A DNA stretch of 15,291 nucleotides from Dysgonamonadaceae bacterium (lineage in GTDB: Bacteria > Bacteroidota > Bacteroidia > Bacteroidales > Azobacteroidaceae), in contig JAIRSN010000237.1 in assembly GCA_031255425.1 (NCBI GenBank), forward strand, positions 1 to 15,291, written 5' to 3'. A program made the position numbers and the translations under genes. Position 1 is the first letter of the stretch, and the number at the start of each line of letters is the position of its first letter. The notes under the pieces are model-generated. The model had not been told where the DNA came from, did not search any database, and saw nothing but the letters and a program-made list of their open reading frames with translations. Of this stretch, positions 1 through 6,443 are shown piece by piece.

Positions 1-2
1 GG

Positions 3-248
3 AAAGTTTATCCAGGTGCAACTCCGGAAGCCGTTTATGTGATGTGCGATGCGGTGAAAGAATACGACCGGATGTATAACAGGAAAGCAGGAATAAAAGT
101 CTCGGGAGGCGTTCGTACCGCCCAGGACGCCGTCCAATATTATACGCTGGTGAAAGAAACGCTGGGAAATGAGTGGCTGACTCCGGAACTTTTCAGAATA
201 GGCGCAAGTAGCTTGGCGGATAACATATTAAATGAAATAAAAGAATGA
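3..248 (+). CDS. deoC: Deoxyribose-phosphate aldolase, C-terminal part (5' end outside window)
   Basis: The reading frame is open from the window edge, so only the last 81 residues are present. DeoC cleaves 2-deoxyribose-5-phosphate to glyceraldehyde-3-phosphate and acetaldehyde in cytoplasmic deoxynucleoside salvage. The fragment holds the C-terminal TIM-barrel signatures: a GIKVSGGVRT block, which carries the second active-site lysine of the family and a phosphate-binding glycine pair, and RIGASS near the end. The Schiff-base lysine lies upstream of the window. The TGA stop overlaps the ATG of the next gene (ATGA), which suggests one transcript and translational coupling. An internal GTG at 39 is not a real start, because homology continues upstream of it. 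Confidence 0.93.
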   Translation, partial: KVYPGATPEAVYVMCDAVKEYDRMYNRKAGIKVSGGVRTAQDAVQYYTLVKETLGNEWLTPELFRIGASSLADNILNEIKE

Positions 249-649
249 AAATGAAAGTCATAAAAAAATACGGGTTGAGTATATTGCTTTGCCTGGTCAT
301 CCTGGTCCTTTGCTTTATGAATGTGTCGGCATTACCGGAGGCACCGATGACTGATTTCGATAAAGTCGCCCATTTCGTGATGTTTCTGGGACTGTCCGGC
401 GTTGTTTTTTTCGACAACACGCTTTATTTGAAGCTCCGGACAAGTTGCCGGCGGATTGTTTTGGGGTCATTCCTTTTTCCGACCCTTTTCAGCGGCGTTA
501 TCGAGTTGATGCAGGAACATTTTACGGTGAACCGGTCGGGCGATTGGATGGATTTCGTCTTTGATGCGATCGGCAGTTCGGTGGGTTTGGCGATTTGCCT
601 GATTATTAACCGGCGCCTGGGAAAAGAAAAAACCGGGATTCCCCGGTAA
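245..649 (+). CDS. VanZ-like integral membrane protein
   Basis: 134 aa with about four hydrophobic segments (roughly residues 8-27, 43-57, 68-86 and 104-123). VanZ-family marks are visible: DKVAHF at 39-44, G-x-x-E-x-x-Q with E87 and Q90, and RSGDWMDF at 97-104, followed by a glycine-containing last helix. The family is named for VanZ of the vancomycin/teicoplanin cluster, but most members are small membrane proteins of unknown function, and nothing here points to glycopeptide resistance. The start at 245 overlaps the deoC stop. An ATG two codons later (251) is an alternative. The gene ends just before a strong terminator, so it closes the deoC transcript. Confidence 0.85.
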   Translation: MKMKVIKKYGLSILLCLVILVLCFMNVSALPEAPMTDFDKVAHFVMFLGLSGVVFFDNTLYLKLRTSCRRIVLGSFLFPTLFSGVIELMQEHFTVNRSGDWMDFVFDAIGSSVGLAICLIINRRLGKEKTGIPR

Positions 650-669
650 GTAATGGATAGCGAAAAAGA

Positions 670-707
670 AAGGTGTATCAACGGGCTGACCGCCGTTGAT
701 ACACCTT
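670..707. terminator. Bidirectional rho-independent terminator
   Basis: Perfect 15-bp inverted repeat (670-684 with 693-707) and an 8-nt loop. On the plus strand it is followed by a T-rich stretch (TTGTTGTTTTATTT). On the minus strand it is followed by TTCTTTTTCG. It lies between the convergent VanZ-like gene (ends 649) and the GH3 gene (ends 715), so it can serve both. Confidence 0.9.
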
Positions 708-714
708 TGTTGTT

Positions 715-2922
715 TTATTTCAATTCAAAATCAACTGTCGAGCGAATGTCCGCTGAGGATGCGCCTATGTACACTTTGAATTTCCCAGGTTCGGCAACCC
801 AGTCTTTTTTCCCCTCGTCGTAGAATTTCAGGTCATCCACCGAGAGGCTAAATTCGACTGTCTTTTCTTCGTCCGGATTCAGGAGGATTTTTTCAAACGA
901 TTTCAGTTCCTTTACAGGCCGTTCCACCGTGCATTTCTCGTCGCCGATATACAGTTGAACGATTTCTTTCCCTGCCCGTTTGCCGGTGTTTTTTACCGGA
1001 ACCGTCACGGTTACCGTTTCGTTTTCCTGCATCGTTTTATTGGAGATAGATGCTTTTCCGTAAGTAAATTGCGTGTAGCTCAAGCCGTGTCCGAACGGGA
1101 ACAATGCTTTTATCTTGTTTTTATCGTTCCAGCGGTAGCCAACGAAAATCCCTTCATTGTAATATTCTTCCTGATTGACTCCCGGATAATCGCCGGCTGC
1201 GTGCGCTCCGACGTCGGTCAATTGGACCGGAAACGTGAACGGCAGCTTGCCGGAAGGATTGCTGTCGCCCAGTAACACGCTTGCCAACGCATTCCCCGCT
1301 TCAGAACCCAGATACCACGATTCGACGATGGCGGGAACCTCGTTTGCCCAAGGCATCGCGACTGCATTGCCCGAAAGAATGACCACAACCAGATTCTTAT
1401 TCACTTTCGCCAACGTGCGGATTAACCCGTCCTGTTCGTAGGGCAATCCCAATCCGGAACGGTCGTTCCCTTCGGAGTCCTGCCCGTCGTGTTTGTTCAG
1501 TCCGCCGATAAAGACGACATAATCGGCGCTTTTCGCCGCTTCGACCGCTTCCGCAAGCAGTTCTTCCGGCGAACGGTTGTCGATAATGTCGCGCGATTTC
1601 ACCCCGTCCTGGATGGCGGTTGCTTCCCCGACATATCCCCGTGCATACACGACTTCGGCTTGGGTGCCGATCCTGTTTTTAATCCCATCCAACGGGGAAA
1701 TCTCATATTGGGCTTTCAACGAAGAACTCCCTCCGCCGATAGTCATCATTTTAACGGCATTTTCGCCGATCACCGCAATCTTTTTTGCGGTGTTCAGGTC
1801 TACCGGCAACAGGTTGTTTTTGTTTTGCAACAAAACGATCCCTTCTTCGGCGATCTGCTGTGCCGCCAGGCTGTGTTCGGGCGTGACGAACGAACCGAAA
1901 GGACGGTTCCTGTCCATCGTGGTGCGGAACGTCAACCGAAGGATATTGCGCACCTTTTTATCCACCTCTTCTTCCTTTACCTTTTGCGCGCGCAACAGTT
2001 CCAGGAAAGGCGTTGCCAGGTAATATTGGTCGAAAACATTTCCCCTGCCTTCGGTCATCCCGTCCGTCCACGTTCCAAACTCCATGTCTACCCCTTGATA
2101 AATAGATTGTTCGGTATTGTTCACGCCGCCCCAGTCGGACACAACAACGCCGTCGAAATGCCATTCTCCGCGCAGGATATTGTTCAATAAATACTCGTTC
2201 TGGCAGCACCATTGTCCCTTGTAACGGTTGTAGGCGCCCATGATTGCCCATGCTTTTCCTTCGGTAACGGCTGCCTTGAATGGCGGCAGGTAAATTTCGT
2301 ACAGCGCCCGGTCGCTCACGTTTACATTCACCGTGTGACGGTCAACCTCCTGGTTATTCAGCGCAAAATGCTTCACGCACGCCGCCACCCCATTCTGTTG
2401 AACGCCCTGTACATAAGGCACCACCATGCGGGACGCTAAAAAAGGATCTTCGCCCATGTATTCGAAATTACGGCCGTTGAGCGGTGTCCGGTAGATGTTT
2501 ACGCCCGGTCCCAGCAGCACGTTTTTGTTCCGGTAGCGGGCTTCCTCCCCGATCGACTTGCCGTAGAGCGCCGCCAGTTGGGGGTTCCACGTTGCGGCGA
2601 GACAGGTTAAGGCAGGGAATGCGAGGCAGGAATCGTTTGTCCAGCCCGCCTGTCCCCAGTCGTCCCACTGCACTTCCGCGCGGATCCCGTGCGGTCCGTC
2701 CGTCATCCAGTTTTCGGGAATCCCCAACCGCGGCACTCCCGCAGAACTGAACTGCGACTGCGCATGCACCATTTTCACTTTCTCTTCCAACGTCATCCGC
2801 GACAAAGCGTCTTCTATGCGTTCTTCCACCGGTTTGGAATCATCCAGATAAACCGGTAATTCAGTTTGCGCCATCAGCATAGCTGCAAATAAATTTAAAA
2901 TAATGATAAGTTGTATTCTCAT
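715..2922 (-). CDS. Secreted glycoside hydrolase family 3 (beta-glucosidase-like)
   Basis: 735 aa, a full-length three-domain GH3 enzyme. Residues 1-18 are a signal peptide (cleavage near LMA|QT), so it acts in the periplasm or at the surface. The N-terminal TIM barrel (about 30-340) has TDGPHGIR at 74-81, the KHF/NNQE block at 184-192 (K184, H185), and the nucleophile Asp in VVVSDWGG (D263). The alpha/beta sandwich (about 355-565) carries the likely acid/base Glu in SEGNDR (E484), then LGLPYEQ. The C-terminal fibronectin-III-like domain covers about 635-733. No PA14 insert is present. GH3 enzymes remove terminal beta-linked glucose or xylose from oligosaccharides; exact specificity cannot be read from sequence. 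No SusC/SusD or other GH genes flank it, so it is not in an obvious polysaccharide utilization locus here. Confidence 0.95.
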   Translation of the reverse strand: MRIQLIIILNLFAAMLMAQTELPVYLDDSKPVEERIEDALSRMTLEEKVKMVHAQSQFSSAGVPRLGIPENWMTDGPHGIRAEVQWDDWGQAGWTNDSCLAFPALTCLAATWNPQLAALYGKSIGEEARYRNKNVLLGPGVNIYRTPLNGRNFEYMGEDPFLASRMVVPYVQGVQQNGVAACVKHFALNNQEVDRHTVNVNVSDRALYEIYLPPFKAAVTEGKAWAIMGAYNRYKGQWCCQNEYLLNNILRGEWHFDGVVVSDWGGVNNTEQSIYQGVDMEFGTWTDGMTEGRGNVFDQYYLATPFLELLRAQKVKEEEVDKKVRNILRLTFRTTMDRNRPFGSFVTPEHSLAAQQIAEEGIVLLQNKNNLLPVDLNTAKKIAVIGENAVKMMTIGGGSSSLKAQYEISPLDGIKNRIGTQAEVVYARGYVGEATAIQDGVKSRDIIDNRSPEELLAEAVEAAKSADYVVFIGGLNKHDGQDSEGNDRSGLGLPYEQDGLIRTLAKVNKNLVVVILSGNAVAMPWANEVPAIVESWYLGSEAGNALASVLLGDSNPSGKLPFTFPVQLTDVGAHAAGDYPGVNQEEYYNEGIFVGYRWNDKNKIKALFPFGHGLSYTQFTYGKASISNKTMQENETVTVTVPVKNTGKRAGKEIVQLYIGDEKCTVERPVKELKSFEKILLNPDEEKTVEFSLSVDDLKFYDEGKKDWVAEPGKFKVYIGASSADIRSTVDFELK

Positions 2923-2972
2923 AAAAAATAAAGATAAATTGATTTGTTTTGTTGAATTATAATATGTGTGCG

Positions 2973-2980
2973 CAAAGATA
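2973..2980 (-). promoter_or_regulatory. Putative -7 element for the GH3 gene
   Basis: On the minus strand this reads TATCTTTG, matching the Bacteroidota -7 consensus TAnnTTTG, about 50 nt before the GH3 start codon. No good TTG -33 element sits 19-21 nt upstream (only a TTT), so support is moderate. Confidence 0.55.
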
Positions 2981-3032
2981 CTAATTTTTTGTTACAGGAT
3001 AAAGCATCTGTTCCGGATAATTCGGAATGAAA

Positions 3033-3070
3033 GAGGCCGCGTCTCCGCCTCCCCTCTGCCGGTTGCAGAG
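3033..3070 (+). other. Two adjacent short inverted repeats upstream of the DUF59-lpxH promoter
   Basis: A GAGGC/GCCTC pair (3033-3037 with 3047-3051, 9-nt loop) is followed by CTCTGC/GCAGAG (3054-3059 with 3065-3070, 5-nt loop). A further TTCCG/CGGAA pair lies at 3011-3027. They fill most of the intergenic region and end 7 nt before the -33 TTG. They lie upstream of the presumed start of transcription, so an operator or repeat element is more likely than an mRNA structure for the plus-strand operon. Function unknown. Confidence 0.5.
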
Positions 3071-3077
3071 CAGGCAC

Positions 3078-3108
3078 TTGGAAAACGCAGAATTTTCAGC
3101 TACTTTTG
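3078..3108 (+). promoter_or_regulatory. Bacteroidota-type promoter for DUF59-lpxH
   Basis: TTG at 3078-3080, a 20-nt spacer, then TACTTTTG at 3101-3108. This matches the Bacteroidota sigma-ABfr consensus (TTG, 19-21 nt, TAnnTTTG). The first ATG follows 21 nt downstream at 3130, giving a short leader. Confidence 0.8.
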
Positions 3109-3129
3109 TGCATTCTAATAAAGCAAATA

Positions 3130-3447
3130 ATGGAAAACAACTGGATGGAATTAGAAGACAAAATCGTAAAAATGCTTCAGACTGTTTACGATCCCGAAAT
3201 TCCCGTGAATATATACGACTTGGGTTTGATCTACGACGTCGATGTGGACGACGATAAAAAGGTGCTTATTACCATGACCTTGACGGCTCCGGCTTGTCCT
3301 ATGGCGGATTTTATTGTGGAAGATGTGAAAATGAAGGTCGAGTCGATACCGGAAGTCGAAAGCGTTGAAGTGAAAATCGTTTTCGAACCGGAATGGCATC
3401 ACGACAGGATGAGCGACGAGGCGAAACTGGAACTGGGCTTTCTATGA
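3130..3447 (+). CDS. DUF59 / MIP18-family iron-sulfur cluster maturation protein
   Basis: 105 aa, the usual size for a stand-alone DUF59 (SufT/PaaD/MIP18-like) domain. Conserved features are DPEIPVNIYDLGLIY at 21-35 and TLTAPACPM at 50-58 with the family's conserved cysteine (C56), then the C-terminal WHHDRMSDEAK region. DUF59 proteins act in the cytoplasm in maturation or repair of Fe-S clusters on target proteins; the exact client is unknown. I chose ATG 3130 rather than the upstream in-frame TTG at 3106, because that TTG overlaps the promoter -7 element. The stop overlaps the lpxH start (ATGA), so the two genes are very probably cotranscribed and translationally coupled. Confidence 0.88.
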   Translation: MENNWMELEDKIVKMLQTVYDPEIPVNIYDLGLIYDVDVDDDKKVLITMTLTAPACPMADFIVEDVKMKVESIPEVESVEVKIVFEPEWHHDRMSDEAKLELGFL

Positions 3448-4220
3448 AAATGAAGACGTCCCCTAAAATATATTTTGCTTCGGATGTACACTTGGGTTCA
3501 ACGGTTTTCGAATCCCCAAGGGAAACCGAGAAACGGTTTGTCCGTTGGCTGGACGCTATTAAAGAAGACGCCGGTGCGCTTTACCTGTTGGGCGATATTT
3601 TCGACTTTTGGTTTGAGTACAAAAAGGTTGTTCCCCGCGGCTTTGTCCGCTTCCTGGGAAAGATCGCCGAAATGCACGACAAGGGCGTCGAAGTTCATTT
3701 CTTTACGGGAAACCACGATATTTGGATCTTCGATTACCTGCCGCAGGAAACCGGGGTTATCCTTCACAAGGAACCGCTCCTAACGGAAATCGCCGGAAAG
3801 CAATTCTACCTGGCGCATGGCGACGGCTTGGGCGACGATTCGCGCCTCTTCCAACTGATTCGCTCCATTTTTCACAACCGGACCTGCCAGCGTCTCTTTG
3901 CCTGTTTCCCGTCCCGGCTGGGAATCGGCTTCGCGCATAAATGGGCGAGGCACAACCGGGGAAAGGATCTCAAACATCCGGCGCCTTACTTCGGGGAGGA
4001 CAAGGAACGGCTGGTCCTTTATGCCAAAAAGTACCTGCTCGAACATCCGGGCGTCGACTATTTTATCTTCGGGCACCGGCACATCCTGCTGGACCTGATG
4101 CTCCCTCCCAAAACACAAATGATGATCATCGGCGACTGGATACACTACTTTTCGTATGCCGTATTCGATGGAAATAAACTGTCCCTTTGCCGGTGGAATG
4201 AACTTTCATCGCCTCATTAG
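3444..4220 (+). CDS. lpxH: UDP-2,3-diacylglucosamine diphosphatase
   Basis: 258 aa calcineurin-like metallophosphoesterase. Metal-binding motifs appear in order: SDVHLG (D14, H16), GDIFDFW (D51), GNHD (N90, H91), AHGD (H125) and FGHRH (H211, H213). The FDFWFEY segment and an Arg/His-rich insertion (about 134-175) are typical of LpxH rather than a generic phosphoesterase. LpxH hydrolyses UDP-2,3-diacylglucosamine to lipid X and UMP at the inner-membrane face during lipid A synthesis. The length is slightly above the roughly 240 aa of E. coli LpxH. The start is the ATG inside the ATGA overlap with DUF59; the frame stays open 17 codons further upstream, but that part lies inside the DUF59 gene. 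Confidence 0.9.
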   Translation: MKMKTSPKIYFASDVHLGSTVFESPRETEKRFVRWLDAIKEDAGALYLLGDIFDFWFEYKKVVPRGFVRFLGKIAEMHDKGVEVHFFTGNHDIWIFDYLPQETGVILHKEPLLTEIAGKQFYLAHGDGLGDDSRLFQLIRSIFHNRTCQRLFACFPSRLGIGFAHKWARHNRGKDLKHPAPYFGEDKERLVLYAKKYLLEHPGVDYFIFGHRHILLDLMLPPKTQMMIIGDWIHYFSYAVFDGNKLSLCRWNELSSPH

Positions 4221-4261
4221 CGCATCGTTACAATAATTAGGATAATTTAAGCGCCCTGCTC

Positions 4262-4291
4262 TTGCAGTCTTGAAATTTTACTCTACCTTTG
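4262..4291 (+). promoter_or_regulatory. Consensus Bacteroidota promoter for the Lys/Cys-rich protein
   Basis: TTG at 4262-4264, a 19-nt spacer, then TACCTTTG at 4284-4291, an exact fit to the sigma-ABfr consensus. The leader to the ATG at 4329 is about 30 nt and A-rich. Confidence 0.82.
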
Positions 4292-4328
4292 CTGCAATTA
4301 TTTACAAACAAATAAAACACGTGAAAGT

Positions 4329-4592
4329 ATGAAAAAGACATTATTATCTTTCTTGATGGTAGCTTTCTTAGCTACATCCATTACGCTTAGCGCTCAAGAC
4401 ATTAAAAAAGAATGTACGGAAACAGCTAAAAAAGAATGTGTAGAAACGAAAAAGGCATGTGACGTAGCGAAAAAAGAAGGAAAATGCGAAAAGAAAGAAG
4501 CTGCATGCAGCAAAAAAGAAAAGGGTGATAAAAAGGCTTGTTGCGATAAAAAAGAAACGGCAACAGCCAACAAATCTTGCGGGAAAAAATAA
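4329..4592 (+). CDS. Small exported Lys/Cys-rich protein, unknown function
   Basis: 87 aa. Residues 1-22 form a clear signal peptide (MKK, hydrophobic core, LSA|QD). The mature part of about 65 residues is dominated by Lys, Glu, Ala and Cys, with eight cysteines at 29, 37, 44, 53, 60, 71, 72 and 84, mostly 7-9 residues apart. Two 8-residue units, KKECTETA and KKECVETK (bases 4404-4427 and 4428-4451), are an evident tandem duplication. I recognise no named family. The cysteine content allows metal binding or disulfide-linked structure in the periplasm, but this is inference. Its own consensus promoter and a strong terminator make it a monocistronic, possibly well-expressed unit. Signal peptide and regular Cys spacing argue that it is a real gene rather than a low-complexity artefact. 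Confidence 0.8.
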   Translation: MKKTLLSFLMVAFLATSITLSAQDIKKECTETAKKECVETKKACDVAKKEGKCEKKEAACSKKEKGDKKACCDKKETATANKSCGKK

Positions 4593-4613
4593 AAAGAACG
4601 CAAACCAAAAGGG

Positions 4614-4655
4614 GGAAGCAATCCGGATCAAACGAAAGGATTGCTTCCTTTTTTT
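4614..4655 (+). terminator. Rho-independent terminator after the Lys/Cys-rich gene
   Basis: Perfect 11-bp stem (4614-4624 with 4638-4648), 13-nt loop, then a seven-plus T run from 4649. On the minus strand the stem is followed only by CCCTTTTGG, so it may stop the convergent phosphatase transcript less efficiently. Confidence 0.88.
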
Positions 4656-4692
4656 GTTCCTTCCCGAACGATCAATGTTCCTTGTTTGCCGG

Positions 4693-5754
4693 TTATTCCG
4701 CCGGATAGAGCAGCAGGTTTTTCAGTTTTTCACGTTTCCGGTGGGTCAGTTTCAACTCTTTCTCAAGATAGTTTTCAATCGATCCGTAGTTGTCTTTCAG
4801 CAACTCCATCGAATATTTGATGGTCTCCTTCTGGGCGCTGAACAGGGCGGTGATGGTTTCCTGAACTTCAAAAGGATACAGATCCGCGTTCTGTACCAGA
4901 GAATGGTAATTGATCAGGTTGTTGGACAAAAGGTAGTCTTCCATAATCGTTTCGTCGTCCACTCCCAAGGCGGCAAGAATAAGCGTCGACGCAATCGCCG
5001 TCCGGTCTTTGCCCAGCGAACAGAAGATAATAACCGGATAATTGCTTTCTTCCAATAATATATCAAACATTTTGATGAAATAATCCGTATTGTTCTCCAG
5101 GAGAAACGAAAACACGTTCTGGTCGTAAATCAAAATATCCCTGCGTTTCATCTTCTGCGACAAAATCTCGTCGAAGAAAATATCGTACCGGTTGCCTCGC
5201 AGCGGAAGGTTGTAAATTTGCGGCGCCTTGTATTTATTCGGGAAGGAATAGCTTTCCCTTTCCGTCCGTAAATCAATCACCGTTTCGATACCCATCTTGT
5301 CGAGAAACCTCCGGTCGTGTTTCGTTGCCAGCGCCAAAGACCCGGAGCGGTATAATTTCCCCCAAAGAAGCTGTTTGTTTCCTTTACTGTAATAGCCTCC
5401 CAGGTCCCTGAAGTTGAATATCCCTTGCAGGGGGACGATCCGATTGGTCGTGATAACGGAGTATTTCTTGTTGAATACCAGTTTGAAATAGGTACGGGTG
5501 GCGGCAGGCATGGCAAGCACTCTCTTGTATCCGTCTTCAATATCCAGTTCGAAGATGGGCGAATAGAGGTTGAAGGAATCCGGACGATCGGACTCGTAGA
5601 TTTTCACGGTCCCTTTCATCGGGGGGAAGGTTTCCCATTTAATCAGGTAAGTGCCGTTGGGAATCAATTCGCAAACCGTATTGATCAACGGCGTTTCTTT
5701 CGTACAACTGACGAATAAGGCAAGATATAGAAGTGAAAATACTTTTCCGCGCAT
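4693..5754 (-). CDS. Lipoprotein tyrosine-type phosphatase (Y_phosphatase3-like)
   Basis: 353 aa. A lipobox (LFVSC, lipidated Cys17) predicts a membrane-anchored, probably periplasmic protein. Residues about 20-105 look like a beta-rich N-terminal domain. The phosphatase domain follows: NFRDLGG at 114-120, LYRSGSL at 134-140, DLRTERE at 161-167, and the P-loop CSLGKDRT at 245-252, giving the C(X)5R signature with nucleophile C245 and R251. The usual His before the cysteine is Phe here (F244). The family includes phosphotyrosine and phosphoinositide phosphatases; the substrate is unknown. The last 40 residues are Lys/Glu/Leu-rich and probably helical. It is monocistronic, convergent with the upstream small gene. 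Confidence 0.85.
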   Translation of the reverse strand: MRGKVFSLLYLALFVSCTKETPLINTVCELIPNGTYLIKWETFPPMKGTVKIYESDRPDSFNLYSPIFELDIEDGYKRVLAMPAATRTYFKLVFNKKYSVITTNRIVPLQGIFNFRDLGGYYSKGNKQLLWGKLYRSGSLALATKHDRRFLDKMGIETVIDLRTERESYSFPNKYKAPQIYNLPLRGNRYDIFFDEILSQKMKRRDILIYDQNVFSFLLENNTDYFIKMFDILLEESNYPVIIFCSLGKDRTAIASTLILAALGVDDETIMEDYLLSNNLINYHSLVQNADLYPFEVQETITALFSAQKETIKYSMELLKDNYGSIENYLEKELKLTHRKREKLKNLLLYPAE

Positions 5755-5784
5755 GAATTTATCTCTTACTAACTACTTGTATCA

Positions 5785-5792
5785 CAAAAGTA
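5785..5792 (-). promoter_or_regulatory. Putative -7 element for the phosphatase gene
   Basis: The minus strand reads TACTTTTG, matching TAnnTTTG, about 30 nt before the start codon at 5754. No TTG is found at the expected -33 distance. Confidence 0.6.
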
Positions 5793-5842
5793 AATAAAAA
5801 AGAGAAGAGAAGCAGGAGCATTAAGCATATTTAACTAAGAGA

Positions 5843-5890
5843 TTCTTCCCCGGTTCACTGTGTTCCGCAGGGGGAGGAGCCGGGGAAGAA
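5843..5890 (-). terminator. Hairpin after the Lrp/AsnC gene, possible terminator
   Basis: An 11-bp perfect stem (5843-5853 with 5880-5890) encloses a 26-nt loop and starts 4 nt after the regulator's stop codon. The following minus-strand bases (TCTCTTAG) are only mildly T-rich and the loop is long, so intrinsic termination is uncertain. Confidence 0.45.
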
Positions 5891-5894
5891 GCCG

Positions 5895-6359
5895 CTATGC
5901 TTGTGCTACGACGGGGATTGCCCGCTTGAAGCTCTGGCGAAGGGAAATCAATGTTTCCGTGGAGATGACGCCGTTTATTTCCTGAATACGGCCGTTCAGC
6001 AGTTCCATAAAATGTTCATTATCCCTTGCATAAAGTTTAATCAACATGGTGTAAGGACCTGTGGTAAAATGACACTCTACTACTTCGGGAATTTTCTCAA
6101 ATTCGGGAACAACATCCTTGTACATAGAGCCGCGTTCCAACTTGACCCCGATATACGTACAGGTATTGAATCCGAGTATTTTGGGATTGATGTGGTAACC
6201 GGATCCGACAATGACCTTCATCTCTACCATTTTCTGTACCCGCTGGTGAATCGCAGCGCGGGAAACGCCACACAATTCCGCTACATCCTTGAACGGGATA
6301 CGGGCGTTCTGGGAAATGATCCCCAGTATTTTCCGATCTAATTTGTCTATTTTTTCCAT
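5895..6359 (-). CDS. Lrp/AsnC-family transcriptional regulator
   Basis: 154 aa, typical length. The N-terminal AsnC-type helix-turn-helix (about 5-60) begins with IDKLDRKILGIISQNAR and has the recognition region CGVSRAAIHQRVQKM at 30-44. The C-terminal RAM ligand-binding/oligomerisation domain (about 67-142) includes GPYTMLIKLYARD at 101-113. Members bind DNA as dimers to octamers and usually respond to amino acids or nucleobases; the effector here cannot be read. The frame is open 22 codons upstream to 6425, but that extension is Arg-rich and non-conserved, while MEKIDKLDRKIL is the classic family start, so ATG 6359 is chosen. No gene is divergently paired with it, so its targets are likely elsewhere or it is autoregulated. 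Confidence 0.92.
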   Translation of the reverse strand: MEKIDKLDRKILGIISQNARIPFKDVAELCGVSRAAIHQRVQKMVEMKVIVGSGYHINPKILGFNTCTYIGVKLERGSMYKDVVPEFEKIPEVVECHFTTGPYTMLIKLYARDNEHFMELLNGRIQEINGVISTETLISLRQSFKRAIPVVAQA

Positions 6360-6443
6360 AATCTTTCGTGAATTGGCAGACCGGTGTGCCGCAAACCGGA
6401 GCCGGAGCCCCGCATTCCGGCACATCCGCCCGCCGGGCTTTTA

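Noticed and set aside
245..649. VanZ-like gene as a glycopeptide-resistance determinant
   Set aside because: No other van-cluster genes nearby, and the VanZ-like fold is widespread in unrelated contexts.
4368..4631. Three overlapping Phe-rich minus-strand open frames opposite the Lys/Cys-rich gene
   Set aside because: Poly-Phe products arise from reading Lys-rich codons in antisense. The plus-strand gene has promoter, signal peptide and terminator.
6360..6425. 22-residue N-terminal extension of the Lrp/AsnC regulator
   Set aside because: Arg-rich and unlike the family N-terminus; the family start motif begins at the ATG at 6359.
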